From contig CM019710.1 of NCBI GenBank assembly GCA_009760885.1, forward strand, positions 565,471 to 629,470: a DNA stretch of 64,000 bases, in the 5' to 3' direction. Positions within the stretch are counted from its first letter, which is position 1. Every line of letters starts with the position of its first letter. Origin of the DNA: Achatina immaculata. Lineage: Eukaryota > Mollusca > Gastropoda > Stylommatophora > Achatinidae. Positions 34,446-46,400 of this stretch are shown piece by piece. The translations under genes and the position numbers were made by a program. Under the pieces are notes generated by a model. It ran no database searches. It saw only the letters and a program-made list of their open reading frames with translations, and was not told where the DNA came from.

Positions 34446-34930
34446 CAAGCGCCAGTTTAACTTCTCCGAGTGCTAAACGGCAATGTATCTTCTCCATGTG
34501 CTAACGGCAGTTTGTCTTCTCCAGGTGCTAACGGCAATTTGTCTTCTCCAGGTGCTAACGGCAGTTTGTCTTCTCCAGGTGCTAACGGCAGTTTTTCTTC
34601 TCCAGGTGCTAACGGCAGTTTGTCTTCTCCAGGTGCTAACGGCAGTTTTTCTTCTCCAGGTGCTAACGGCAGTTTGTCTTCTCCAGGTGCTAACGGCAGT
34701 TTTTCTTCTCCAGGTGCTAACGGCAGTTTGTCTTCTCCAAGTGCTAACCGCCAGTTTGTCTTCTCCAAGTGCTAACGGCAGTTTGTCTTCTCCAAGTGCA
34801 AACCGCCAGTTTGTCTTCTCCAGGTGCTAACGGCAGTTTATCATCTCCAGGTGCTGAACAGCAGTTTGTCTTCTCTGAGTACTGAGAGGCATTTTGTCTT
34901 CTCCGAGTGGTGAGCGGCAGTTTATCTCCC
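34446..34930. repeat. 27-bp minisatellite, about 17 units
   Basis: Unit GTGCTAACGGCAGTTTGTCT plus TCTCCAG. Nine codons long, so frames stay open on both strands (GANGSLSSP on plus, EDKLPLAPG on minus). No sign of real coding. Confidence 0.95.
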
Positions 34931-35633
34931 CTTTATTTCCAGTCTGAGAAGCCGCCGTGTTAACAAGAAGCGGCTTTTATATAAATCAGACTTCTGTCAA
35001 GAGTAGTTTCCCCTGCCAAGCTGGCGTACTCACCATGGTAACTAGCACACAGCTGTGATGAAGTCAGGCAGAAACACTCCAAGAACTGGCTATTAAGGAA
35101 GGCACTTATCCGGTTGTAGTTGATAGAGCTGTCGCTGCTACTAGCAGCCCGCCGTAAATCTGTTCCCACGAAGATCTGCTGAAGTTTATGCTCTCGTGGC
35201 CGCCATGTTCTGACGTCACGTGGTTGTATACAAGGATACAAGTCTGGCCGGCAGGTGGCGTATCGAGTTATTTTCGTTTTCATTTCTTTTCCCGTTTATT
35301 ATTCGCAACGGTATGTTTTCAATGTTTGTTTTTTCTTTTTTTTTTCTTTAGAGTTCCCGATGGGAAAAGGTCTCACGATTGTGTGGCAGCTGTTGATAGC
35401 GTTTATGTGAGGTTTATGTGAGGGTATAGTGTTGCTTGTGATTGCTGATGAAAGTACTGGTTTTCTTTGTTATAATGTGCATGCACATCGGCTGTTAGGT
35501 TTTTGTGACGATATTTTCTTGTGTTTTTCCTTAATTCTATTTAGCGTTTACTTGAAATTGCCATTATTACTGACAATATCTTTCTCTCGTTGGATCTCTT
35601 TCTATTTCTCGGTATCTCTCTAATGTATTATGT
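34931..35633. other. No recognised gene
   Basis: Unremarkable sequence with a T-rich run (35325-35350). Confidence 0.5.
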
Positions 35634-35758
35634 GCAGCATATTTGTAGTAATTTATGTAGAATATCTGGAATATGGTGAAAGCTGTGCGATAAAAGATAG
35701 AAAGACAAGAATGTCCGACTTTCACGCGTGCTCAGTTCTTTAACCATTTGGAAACGAA
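35634..35758 (+). repeat. Dispersed repeat family B, copy 2 (diverged, no tail)
   Basis: GCAGCATATTTGTAG, TAGAATATCTGGAATA, AGAATGTCCGACTTTCACGC and GCTCAGTTCTTTAACCATTT correspond to the family B 3' part. Confidence 0.65.
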
Positions 35759-35759
35759 C

Positions 35760-35930
35760 TTCGTTCTCTCTCTCTGTCTCTCTCTCTCTCTCTGTGTCTC
35801 TCTCTGTCTCTTTCTGTCTCTCTGTATCTTTCTGTCTCGGTCTCTGTCTATTGTCTCTCTATATTTCTATGTCTCTGTCTCTATGTCTCCCTGTCCCTCT
35901 GTCGTTGTATGTGTCTTTGTCTCTCTCTTT
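35760..35930. repeat. CT/TCTG-rich low-complexity tract
   Basis: Imperfect TCTC and TCTG runs. Frames over it are Ser-Leu repeats. Confidence 0.85.
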
Positions 35931-36263
35931 CCTATTGTCATGATTATATGTGTGTCTATGTATTTGTATGTGCCAGCGTATGAGTTTAATAAAATAAAAA
36001 ACGACTAATGAGAATACAATGTCACCTAATAGTCTCTTCTCCACTCAGTTACTAAGTCATGTGAGTGTAGTGTAATCCGGTGTGTGGTTAGAAGTGAGGG
36101 CAGATGTTCTTCGCTCATCAGGGTATGCCGAGTACCAATGTTTATAACTAGGTCAACTGGATAGCGACGGCAACCGAGATAGACCCGGCTTTCTTCTGTG
36201 CGAAAAACTGGTATATTACTGCGGATTCGTGTCAATTCATTCTCACCAGATTATGTAATATGT

Positions 36264-36343
36264 GCAACTGTCAGTCACGTGACATATGATAGTTATATGA
36301 TGATTGACGTGACATATGATAGCCATATGATGACTGACGAGTT
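36264..36343. repeat. Short 33-bp direct repeat
   Basis: GTGACATATGATAG and ATATGATGACTGAC-type units recur twice with few changes. Confidence 0.6.
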
Positions 36344-36584
36344 GGACATCGCTGTTACAGGTGAGTTGCCTTAGCATGGAGCTACCGCGGTCTTTGTAAG
36401 AAGTGTAAGGTACAAGATTTTCGCTGTTTTGGACTGAAGAGCGACAGTAGCTGGTTTGAATCCAGACTTCTTGCCGTCAGTATCCACATCACTAACTACT
36501 ACACTTTAGCATTACCATGTGATATATGGCATATTGAGGAGACGGCGTTAGGCTTGTATTCCAAAGATATTCCTACTGCTGCGA

Positions 36585-36655
36585 CTTGAAACCTGGCGTC
36601 ACCTGTCAGATCGAGGGTCTAACCACTCGACCAACCAAGAAATACACTACCATCA
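36585..36655 (-). mobile_element. SINE head, antisense
   Basis: Reverse strand reads TGGTCGAGTGGTTAGAC (A box region) and GGTTTCAAGTC (B box), with tRNA-like spacing. Only the head is seen. Confidence 0.6.
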
Positions 36656-36659
36656 TTCA

Positions 36660-36790
36660 TTCATTCAGCTTTTCGAGCCACTGAGGCTCATTGCTAACAG
36701 ACAAGACGTGTCTCCATTCCTCTCTCTTCTTAATCTTCTCCTGCCAATTGTTCACTCCGATGGCTCCTAGGTACATTAGGAAAATATCAT
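36660..36790 (-). mobile_element. LINE 3' scrap, antisense
   Basis: TTTTCGAGCCACTGAGGCTC and AAGACGTGTCTCCATTCCTC match the fragment starting at 49250, so both come from the same LINE tail. Confidence 0.6.
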
Positions 36791-37540
36791 GACATATTTC
36801 TTTGATTTACCTTTACCCTTTTTTTTTCTATGTGCTGAGTACCCACCCTTTACAGGTGGATCATTTTGGTACTTATACTTTCAGTTATACTCTTTCAGCA
36901 ATCATTGTATTCATATCCATATATCAGACATACAGTAACTTATGAACTGAAAAGTGAGTGAACCAGAATTATTTTTCTGCGTAATCAGCAATAACGACTT
37001 TTATGTTTTAAATGATTCATTTGCTTTGAAAGAGTTTATAGGATAAAGTTTAACGCAAAACGGAATGTGCTTAACAGCAGAGCCGGTGATGCTATTGCCC
37101 AAGCTAGTCACACATCTGAAATGAATAAGGGTGGGGGGAGGGGGAACGGGTGGTGAATTGCTGACCTTTCAGAAGCATAGTTTAAGCAAATTATTAAGCA
37201 TTAAGTTAGCCTTCCATGTCGGCTCAGATAACCTTGGCACTGGTTCTGACTTGAAGTATAGTTGTATACAACCTTCATAAATGTAAAATGTTACATGAAA
37301 TGAAATGTATAACATGCTCACTTGTTCCCACCCCCCCCCACCCCCCAACCTCAATGCGTGCACGGCATGATCTGCTGGTGGATGAGTATGTGTGTAATGA
37401 CTCATGTTGTAAACAGTAACAGCACAACATACAGCAACATCCAAAACAAAATGAACGCTTCACGCTGAGTTTGGCCGCGGCTTGAGAACTGTCTCTATCT
37501 ATTTGATGTCGACTACATGCCTCCATGAATTATAAAACTT
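36791..37540. other. No recognised gene
   Basis: Contains a G-run (37131-37150) and a C-run (37330-37348). Otherwise nothing is recognised. Confidence 0.5.
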
Positions 37541-37867
37541 AAAATTTATCTTAAGCTGCTCTTACAGACACCGAATGCAATTAATTGTTTTCTGAATAGT
37601 CCCGAAAATTTTGTTTAGTAGATAGTCATTTATAATGTATGTAGTTACTTCTGTACTGAGTGAATGTTTAAGAGCGAAACGTAAATGTTATATTTTATTT
37701 TATGTCTCTCAGCTTCAATGTTAGTTATGTTTGTTATATGAACAGTATATTTGTAGAATGTCTGGAATAGAGTGAAAGATGTATGATAAAGGGCAGAATG
37801 TCAGACGGGCCTGCGTGCCCAATTCTTAACCCTTTTGAAATAAAGATCAATCAATCAATCAATCAAT
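37541..37867 (+). repeat. Dispersed repeat family B, copy 3 (longest uninterrupted)
   Basis: From TTAAGCTGCTCTTACAGACA (about 37550), TGAATAGTCCCGAAAATTTT and ATGTTATATTTTATTTTATG to GAACAGTATATTTGTAGAAT and a tail AATAAAGATCAATCAATCAA. A conserved 300-bp sequence with a tetranucleotide tail, a SINE- or LINE-end layout. Confidence 0.82.
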
Positions 37868-38410
37868 CTCTACTTTGAAAAACAGGTCCAAGCGTATGTC
37901 CAGCTTCATAATCTCACAAATATATATGTTCCATGTTTAATCACATTCTCAGCACTCGTGTAAATAGCTGCAGACCTTGCATACGTGCATCCTCCATCTT
38001 TCACACAGCTTGTTTCACCTCCTAAAACCCCCACCAAAAACCAAGTTTCAATAACAACTCAGTCACATGGTCAAAAGACCAACGTTCATATGGTCACTAG
38101 CTTAATGTGACTTGAAGTAAGGCCTGAACAGCCTCGAAGACCTCTACTAAGCTATATACTAACAATACACGTAAATTATTAAGCATTATTTTATTGTTTA
38201 TGTAATTTTCTTTTCTTTTTGTCTTTTTGAAATTTCCAGCAGTCTCTCAGGTACGTCAGGGACGTAGTCATCCGAGAAAATTTCTGAGCATCGTAGGCCA
38301 TCCGTGACCACCTGTGAACAGAGCACATCAGAGAGATGGACAATCTTGACTACCGGCAGTGAGCATTATTCATTACATCGAGCAACATCTTCCCTACTTG
38401 TTTAACCAGT
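37868..38410. other. Upstream region of the channel exon, no gene recognised
   Basis: Unique-looking sequence. A promoter may lie here or nearer the exon, but no clear TATA or initiator is convincing. Confidence 0.45.
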
Positions 38411-38576
38411 CTCCTCGTCTTTCTTCCTCTCACACTGTGACACTTTCTTCATCCACGACGTGACAAATCGGCATCCACGTCGTGAGATACATCTGGCAAC
38501 AAGAATTACCAGAAATCAATGAAAGCCTATCGATTCTGAAGCTTTCTTCGTCGATGCTCCAACCATTCCCCTTTAG

Positions 38577-38942
<366 letters not shown>

Positions 38943-38944
38943 TA

Positions 38945-39235
38945 GTGTGTGTGTTAACGTTCTTCTTATTCTTCTTTAGTTCTTCCTTCCTAACGTTCTT
39001 CTTCTTCTTCTTTAGTTTTTCCTGCATAACGTTCTTCTTCTTCTTCTTTTCTTTTTCTTCTTCTTTAGTTTTTCCTTCCTAACATTCTCCTTCTTCTTCC
39101 TTAGTTTTTCCTTCTTAATATTCTCCTTCTTCTTCCTTAGTTTTTCCTTCCTTCCTAACATTCTCCTTCTTCTTCTTCTTCCTCATCTCTACATCGTCTT
39201 CTGTCTATTTTCTCTGCCCCCCCCCCCCCAATCCT
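38945..39235 (+). repeat. Pyrimidine-rich tract at the start of intron 1
   Basis: Repeated TTCTTCTTCTTTAGTTTTTC and CCTTCCTAACATTCTCC blocks of about 35-40 bases, then a C-run (39215-39228). Confidence 0.8.
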
Positions 39236-39768
39236 TATTCATTTCTTTAAAGTCTCTTCTTTTACTGTTATTCTTTCATCTACTCTTTCTTCTCTCCTTC
39301 GCTAGTTGCTTTCTTTCATACCACCCCCTTATTTTCCTACTATTTCTTCTCATATTTCTTTTCTACTGATACTCTGTTTCTCTGTATATTCTTCTACTTT
39401 CACCTTATTCTCCTTTCTCGTCTTTGGCACTCAAATGTTCAGTCTGTCTGTTGAATATATGCTACTAGTCAAATGTGAGGAGGGTTTGATTTGTTTGTTT
39501 AAAACTGTAAAGACCTTGCCATCTAAAGAAAATACAATTTCCAAAAAAATCCATGTCGGATATTAGAATTCAATATTTGCTCACTGTCGCACACTTTACC
39601 ACTGTATCAAATGCTTCACACAGCTCTTTGTAGAGAAGCGAATGTTTAGAGGGGGAATTTTAGGATAATAAGTCCTATAGTTCATACTGCGCACAATGAA
39701 GGAATATAACACTGCTCGCTGCCCATCACCACATCCTACTGATCCCTTAAGACTATCTGTATGGCAGG
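39236..39768. other. No recognised gene
   Basis: Intron-like T/C-rich sequence. An 86-residue frame at 39306-39566 is low complexity. Confidence 0.5.
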
Positions 39769-39794
39769 CTATGCTGAAATAAAAGACAGGCGTC

Positions 39795-39839
<45 letters not shown>

Positions 39840-39868
39840 ATAGACGCCTGTCTTTCATTTCAGCATAG
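39769..39868. mobile_element. 31-bp inverted repeat around (TA)n
   Basis: CTATGCTGAAATAAAAGACA...TATCA (39769-39799) pairs with its complement at 39838-39868, with one mismatch, around about 38 bases of TA. A MITE-like or cruciform-forming unit. It has no obvious target-site duplication. Confidence 0.72.
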
Positions 39869-39931
39869 TGTGTATATATAGTGCAAGTGTATATATATAC
39901 ATATCGTCTCCACATTTACAAGAGACCAGTT

Positions 39932-40448
39932 TATCATCATCATCATCGCCTTTCACTCCCTTGAAAGCATAGGCCACGGATAAAGGCTCTCCAGTTATCC
40001 CTGTTCTTGGAATTATTCTCTGCTTCCTTCCACGTGTATCCCTTGTCTCTGAGCACTGTCATAATTTCTCTTCTCCAAGTAAGTCTAGGTCTTCCTCATT
40101 TTCTATTTCCTTGAGGACTCCATGTCAGTACCTGTCTTGCTATGCTCGTGTCGGGATTCCTCAGAGTATGGTCAATCCACCTCCACTTCCATGACATGAT
40201 TTGTGGGTTCATATGTTCTTGTCTTGGCCTTTCTCAGACCTCCTCGTTCCTGATCTTGTCCTGCCATTTAATGTTTAAAATCCTCCTCAAACAGTAGTTT
40301 ATGAATGTTTTCTTCCTTTGTTGTATTGTTCTGGTCATATCCCATGTCTCCGAACCATAAAGCAGGACAGTCTTCATTCTAAGATTGAAACAACTGTAAA
40401 ATGACTGTAAAATGAATGTAAAATGACATGTGTAAGCCCCCGTCAAAG
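39932..40448 (-). pseudogene. LINE C-terminal fragment, antisense
   Basis: (ATC)n at 39933-39947 forms the tail. Minus strand 40446-40234 reads MKTVLLYGSETWDMTRTIQQ then INYCLRRILNIKWQDKIRNE, the Tyr-Gly-x-Glu-x-Trp and CLRRI blocks of the same LINE group as 10230-10748. Further left the frames are decayed; related tail text is at 48484. Confidence 0.82.
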
Positions 40449-41334
40449 TGTGGACAAATCGATGTTAGTCTCTAAATGTAGACAAATCGAAACTGGCCTT
40501 TAAATGTGGACAAGTCGAAGTATACTGCTTCTCAAATCAATCACATCGAACGTAGAGTGGTAGAGCTTTTCTCTGGAAACTCCGACCTAAATGTAAACAG
40601 CCACACGAGACAGCTCCGTCTGTGTGTCTGGGAACTTGAACAGGCTTTCCTGCTGTCGGTGGAGGGAATCGTTTGGGTATATTTTAGATTCAGTTCGTGG
40701 TCTGTTAACAATGACAGGAAAAACAAATTACGACTGAAACGACTGCTTGAGATTCTGATGACATTCTGTGGCTGCTCCAAAGACATGCTAATTCTATTCT
40801 TTACTAGTATATGAGAGAGGAACGATACGGAGGTGGAGAGAGACTTAAAGGGTGATATGTAGCCTGAGAGAAACAGAGAGAGGTCTTCTTCTTCTTCTCC
40901 TTCTTCTTCTTCGCTCCATGGCTCTAGCCACAGACGTCTCATATTGTTTGTGTCATCCTTTGGAGATCTTGGATTGCGACCAAAATTTTGTCTTCAACTG
41001 TAGTTCCTGTGGCCAGAGCTGGGTTTAGGGTTTCTTGTTAGAGGGGTGCAGAGCTGCAGTGTATTCTCTGATGTATGGATACCTGCTTCCCAGAAAGAGG
41101 AGTGGCGTGAGAGATACGGGGAGAGAGAGAGAGAGATACGTGGCGACTGAGAGATAAAGATACGTACGAGGGATGAAGAGAGGTAACAGAGAGAGAAAGA
41201 GAGGGAGATGGAAGATATGACATGAGAAAGAATATGGGAGATTGAAAGAAAGAGCAAGAAGCAAGAGAAGAATAAGGAGAAGATTAGGAGAAGTAGAAGA
41301 ATGGAAGAAATAGACAAGAACTTATCTGACAGCT
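40449..41334. other. No recognised host gene; possible LINE tail near the middle
   Basis: A TTC-rich tract at 40885-40912 followed by CATGGCTCTAGCCACAGACG, which looks like a LINE 3' end in antisense. Then GAGA-rich sequence (41125-41145, 41190-41220). Confidence 0.5.
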
Positions 41335-41416
41335 GCTTTAATTTCAACGTTTTTTAATATATGATAACTACTTTTTTTCCAACTCTTTTTTATATGATAG
41401 CTGCTTTATTTCCAAA

Positions 41417-41471
<55 letters not shown>

Positions 41472-41475
41472 ACAC

Positions 41476-42765
41476 TAGGGGTGATTGATAAGTTCTAGGC
41501 CTAAGATACAAATACGTGAAACACACATTTGATATTAGGTGCTTTTGTAGATCAGGATAATGTAAGAAAAACTAAGTTTGAAGAAATTAACTGCAACCAT
41601 TTTTTTAAGGGCTACTGAAGTGGTAAGGGGTGGCAGAAATTGTGAAAAAGGATAACATTTCATTTCTCGTCGATCAGTCATTCCCTACCTCTGCATCAAG
41701 GGCTTGTCATTGAAGAAGATCAATGAGGATATGGTAGAGACTCTACGGGGGAGTGCTCCTTCTTACAGCACAGTGAAGAAATGGGCAGCTCAGTTCAAAC
41801 ATGGAAGGGAGAGTCTGGAATATGATCCTCGTCCAGGAAGACCAAGAACGGTAACCACCGATGAAACCACCGGCAGAATCTATGACATGATAATGGAGAA
41901 TCGACGACTAACTAAGCAGTATATTGCTACTGAGTTGGGCATCTTCCAGGATCGTGTTCATGCCATTATTCACAATGATCTTCAAATGACAGAGGTCTCT
42001 GCTCGATGGATCCTGAAACTTCTTGTAGCTGAACACAAACGACAGCGTCTCAGCATGTCAAGAGACAATCTTGGTCATTTTTCTGCAGTTCCTGAAAAGT
42101 TTCTTCAGCAATTTGTGACTATGGATGAGACTTGGGTTCATCATTTTCAACCAGAAACCAAAGAACAGTCAAAGTAGTGGAAACATCATGGATCCCCACC
42201 TCCAAAGAAAGCAAGGGTGGTTCTGTCTGCGGCAAAGTGATGGCTTCCATATTTGGAATTCAGAAAGTGTGCTATTGGTAGACTATCTTCAAAAAGGCAG
42301 AACAGTCACCGGGGTCTATTACGCTAATCTTGTGAAGCAACTGCGGGTCAAATTGAAGGAAAAATGTTAAGGGAAACTGACGAGAAGAGTCATCTTTCAT
42401 CAAGACAATGCTCCAGTTCACAAGTCGGCGGTGACAATGGCTGTCATCCATGAATGCGGCTTCCAGCTTCTTGAACATCTCCTTATTCCCCAGAATTGGC
42501 CCTTTCGGACTATTACCTGTTTACCAAACTTAAAAAGAAGCTCAGTGGTCGCAAATTTGCTTCAGATGATGACGTCATTCATGCTTTAGACCACTTTCTA
42601 CTGGCACAAGATGCTGACTTTTACAAAGAAGAGATCCGTTTGTTCCGGGTACGCTGGACTAAGTGCATAAACTTGCAAGGGGGCTATGTTGAGAAATAAT
42701 AAGACAAATCTTGTCCACAAATAATCTGTTGTACCTTATGCCGAGAACTTATCAATCACCCCTCG
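41476..42765 (+). mobile_element. Nearly complete mariner element
   Basis: Left TIR AGGGGTGATTGATAAGTTCT (41477) matches the complement of the right end (to about 42764). About 1.29 kb. The element sits between TA-rich tracts (41423-41463 and 42779-42820), the usual target sequence. Its transposase is in the same orientation but carries a stop and frameshifts. Confidence 0.9.
41640..42699 (+). pseudogene. Mariner transposase with broken frame
   Basis: Plus-strand protein in three pieces. 41704-42177 (frame opens further left; the first codon listed is TTG): helix-turn-helix GLSLKKINEDMVETLRG, linker RPGRPRTVTT, second helix-turn-helix, then VTMDETWVHHF with the first catalytic Asp and an amber stop at 42175. 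Next piece, in another frame: ends AARVVLSA-like, LVDYLQKGRTVTGVYY, stop at 42368, then HQDNAPVHKS with the second Asp (42404). Final piece, after a one-base deletion near 42480: SPELALSDYYLF with the third Asp (42508), and FYKEEIRLFRVRWTKCI. With that shift allowed for, 34 residues separate second and third Asp, the D,D34D spacing of mariners. Confidence 0.9.
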
Positions 42766-42776
42766 TGTGTGTGTAA

Positions 42777-42822
<46 letters not shown>

Positions 42823-42925
42823 CAGCTGCTTTATTTCCAAAGCTTTTAAAAATAAATAATAGGTATCTTATTTCCAACATTTTTTATATATTATAGCTAA
42901 TTATTTTCAGCGCTTTTTATCTAAT

Positions 42926-43985
42926 GTCATGTGACGTGTCCTTTCCATAACCACTCACAGCCTCCCTAAATGCAATGCAGTTTTGCGCAAGTTGACCAGC
43001 ATCTCCCAATGACACATTCAGACTATCCATGATGTCCTAAGTCCACGAGCATGGTCGAGCACTACGACTTCTGCGATCTAGCTTTTCAGATGACAGGATT
43101 ATGTCTCTTGGTATAGCTGGAGTATCTCAGCTTTATAACTTTGTTGGTGTTATGAAACTTGTTGATACAATTTACATTTATAACTAGTGGGGGCGGGGGG
43201 AATATTTTATCCAGATGTTACAGACCAACAATCCTTGCTAACATACTACCGTGCTCGGCGCCAACCTGGGTCTCCCATTATGACCGCCAACCGTGGTTTT
43301 CCACTCCTTAGTATATTGTATGCCAATTATGCATAAATCCTGAGCATTTAATCAATACACAATACATTGACATTCAGTACAAATCACCAAGTCAGAAATT
43401 AAGGACACATTATTTTAAACTCACTATACACCACAACAACACATACAGCTGACATTGACATCAACATAACATCAAGACAGTTTTCATTATACTGGTAATT
43501 AAGCATGGTATCATATGATACTGACTTCTCATGTTGCATTATTGAAAGCCTGATGGACCTTGGTCCCAGGTTCTCTTGGCCCCACACGTAACCTACACTA
43601 CGAATTTAATGTGCAGTGGCACCTATTCCACGCAGCTACCTCTGCCACGATGCACCTCGATATTACCGCGCTTCTGCATCACACGGTTAATCTATATGAA
43701 AGCATAATAACGAATCAAAGATGTTGCCCATCCAATATACATATAAATCATTCTGAAATCATGTCCATATTGATACGTAAATACAGAAACCTATATCACA
43801 GCTTACTGTACAACTACATAATCTACATCACATGAGGTGGGCATGGTGAAGAGTATACGAAACACTCACAATATCTAAGCACGACTAAGCGAGACATCGT
43901 CCCGCCATTTCCTCTATCTCATCTGCATCCAGTCATTTTTTTTCCTACATATCTTTCGGAAACCAACTACAAATCATGTGAACGA
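42926..43985. other. Mostly unrecognised; probable LINE tail at left
   Basis: 42945-43090 (CCTTTCCATAACCACTCACA, AGTCCACGAGCATGGTCGAG) looks like a LINE 3' end in antisense but gives only fragments. 43150-43985 gives nothing recognised. Confidence 0.45.
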
Positions 43986-44580
43986 TGGCGCTTCGCTCAA
44001 GGTCGTACACCCCTCTATCTAATCGTGCCTCTTCCACAGTGTTTACAAGCCAGTTTTCCAGGACATGTAATCCCACCAATATCTATTCATTTGATTTTCC
44101 TTCTATCCATGATATTCTACATGTCCTTCTATAATATTTCATTTCAAATGCTGCTATGTGCGATTTGTTAAGTGTCCATGTTTCGCATCCTACCTTGCCA
44201 CATGCTCTTCATTTGCGCCAGTTTCTGTGATGCAACTGCTAGTCTTCTTTTAATTCCCACTGCCAATCGCATTTTTGATGAAGATTGAATCTAGATATTC
44301 GAATTTATTTACGTTTTCCAGCTGTTCATGGTTCATTCTAGTTTTGGGTTTGCTTCTCAATTTGTCAGTTATCATTACGTTGGCTTTGTTGGTATTTGAA
44401 AAGAAGTTCTTAATTTTGCTGTTTTCTTATGGCGAGAAGCAACTGCTGTAGGCATTCTGAGCTGTGTGTTATAAAGACAGTATCGTCGGCGTAGCTAATT
44501 TCTGGAATCTGGTTGCCTCCTATGTTGAAAGATTCAAGCTTGACTATTTCTTTGTCATCTAATAACTAGTTAGCACGGCA
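43986..44580 (-). mobile_element. LINE fragment with palm motif, antisense
   Basis: The complement of 44486-44509 reads PEISYADD, the polymerase catalytic block. Then, going left, come fragments of the post-YADD region (LEFLQQLLLAIRK-like, NEPRTAGKRK-like, TWTLNKSHI-like near 44185). Decayed, with stops. Same family as 51540-52602 by text order. Confidence 0.7.
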
Positions 44581-45170
44581 CATGATGATAATGTTGAACT
44601 AGTTTATTTCCAAAGTTTCTTTTATCCGAAAGCTACTATATTTCCAAAGCTAGCTACTTTAATTCCAAATTCTTTAATGTGATAGCTATTTTATTTCGAA
44701 TTTTTTAAAAAAAGCCAATAGCTACTTCCAACACATTGCGCCATATACCCAGTTTTACAGCCGAGTGGACTGGATCGCTGAGCATTGGATAAAATCCCTC
44801 CTTGATTCGATCACTCTTAAGCTGTGTGAATGTGCGTGTTTCATATAAGTCAAGTGTTAAACTTTGTAGGAGAATATATATCTCCAGCTTATTTAATCTA
44901 ACAGCCACTTTTATTTCAAAACTTTGTTTTAAAATCTTATGATTTATTTATTTCTAGCGCCTTTTATCTCATGGATACTTTATTTCCAATGCGTTTTTAA
45001 AAAAATCTAATAGTCACTTTAGTTCCAAGATTTAAATAAAAATCGAATAGCTACTTTAGTTATAAATTTTTTAAAAATCTAATAGATACTTTATTTCAAC
45101 ATTTAAAAATGTTATATTATATATATATATATATATAGTTTCCAACGTCTTTTTTTAAAAGTAAACTTAA

Positions 45171-45554
45171 AGTATCATTGTGTTTAAAGAATTGTTTTCT
45201 TAGAACAAAGAAGAAGAGTATGGCCTGACTGTGCCAAGCTCCAAATGATACTTGACATTTGTGTTAGGGAATTGTCACGGAGAACGTGTGGCTATGAGAT
45301 GAAGTACATACTTAGTATGCACCGTCTGTGGATTCTTTATGTGCCTGGTCTTATGAATAACGTCGCTCTCTTGATAGCCAATGCGTAGTCGTCTTCTTGT
45401 GTAGACAAGATGTGTGCTTCAGTGAATGTGGTGGTGTATAATGTGGTGATATCCTGATCTGTTCGTCGTCGCTGCCTCAGTCGTCCTCTTTCTCTTTCCC
45501 CCAGGAATGATGTCCTCCATTGTTGTTCTCTCTATGCCACGGTGCAGATGAATG
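45171..45554. other. Possible LINE tail, otherwise unrecognised
   Basis: 45460-45545 (TCGTCGTCGCTGCCTCAGTC, CCAGGAATGATGTCCTCCAT) resembles the antisense Arg-Gly-Arg coding end of LINEs here. Confidence 0.4.
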
Positions 45555-45555
45555 T

Positions 45556-45932
45556 GCCGAAAGATTAAATGTCTATTAATGAACAAACATGTCCAAAGAT
45601 TAACTGCCTATTAATAAATAAACATGTCCAAAGATTAACTGCCTATTAATAAACAAACATCTCCAAAGATTAACTGCCTATTAATAAACAAACATCTCCA
45701 AAGATTAACTGCCTATTAATAAACAAACATCTCCAAAGATTAACTGCCTATTAATAAACAAACATCTCCAAAGATTAACTGCCTATTAATAAACAAACAT
45801 CTTCAAAGATTAACTGCCTATTAATAAACAAACACGTCCAAATATTAACTGCCCATTAATAAACAAACATGTCAAAAGATTAACTGCCTATTAATAAACA
45901 AACGCATCCAAAAATTAACCGTCTAGTCTTTT
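45556..45932. repeat. 35-bp minisatellite, about 10 units
   Basis: Unit CCAAAGATTAACTGCCTATT plus AATAAACAAACATCT, well conserved in the centre, degrading to both sides. Confidence 0.95.
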
Positions 45933-46290
45933 TGAAAGTGAGAAACTGAATATCATGAGAATATCAGAAGAAATTTGGTTTTAATTTCCTCCGAATCATA
46001 GATATCCGCGAATAATTATTACCGCGAACATTGACATTTTATTTTGGTTCTGTACATTCACGATTCACTCTAATATGGATGCCCCCAGTGGGTCGTTGCT
46101 AATTTAAAGAAAATGGGAGGATGTTTAGACAACTCAAAAACAAGTTTTAACTTTATTTTCATCATGGGATTATGCGCACCAGTGAGCGTCGTCCATGATT
46201 TGATTAACGTTTCACTTGGTACACCTTAAGCAATTGGGAAATGAGGGCAGACTGACATTAATAGGGTCTTTTTCTGTGGCTGGAGTTATA
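45933..46290. other. No recognised feature
   Basis: Ordinary AT-rich sequence. Confidence 0.5.
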
Positions 46291-46291
46291 T

Positions 46292-46400
46292 TTCTAAAAC
46301 ATTTCCCGACTGACTGCCGGAGACATTTCTAAAACATTTCCCGATTGGCTAACGATGACATTTCCAAAACCGGTCCCGATTGGCTATCACTGTGATTGAC
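46292..46400. repeat. Three 35-bp units with ATTGG
   Basis: ACATTTCCCGACTGACTGCC, ACATTTCCCGATTGGCTAAC and CGGTCCCGATTGGCTATCAC mark three units; two contain ATTGG, the complement of CCAAT. Confidence 0.6.

Larger units (their letters stand above)
41335..45155. repeat. Broken array of a unit resembling AGCTGCTTTATTTCCAAAG
   Basis: Degenerate units of about 30-50 bases appear at 41335-41420, 42820-42920, 44580-44720, and 44895-45170, with mariner and LINE sequence between them. Probably one old array split by insertions. Confidence 0.65.

Noticed and set aside
36420..36480. Another SINE head (GGTTTGAATCC at about 36455)
   Set aside because: Only a B-box-like match; no convincing A box at the right distance.
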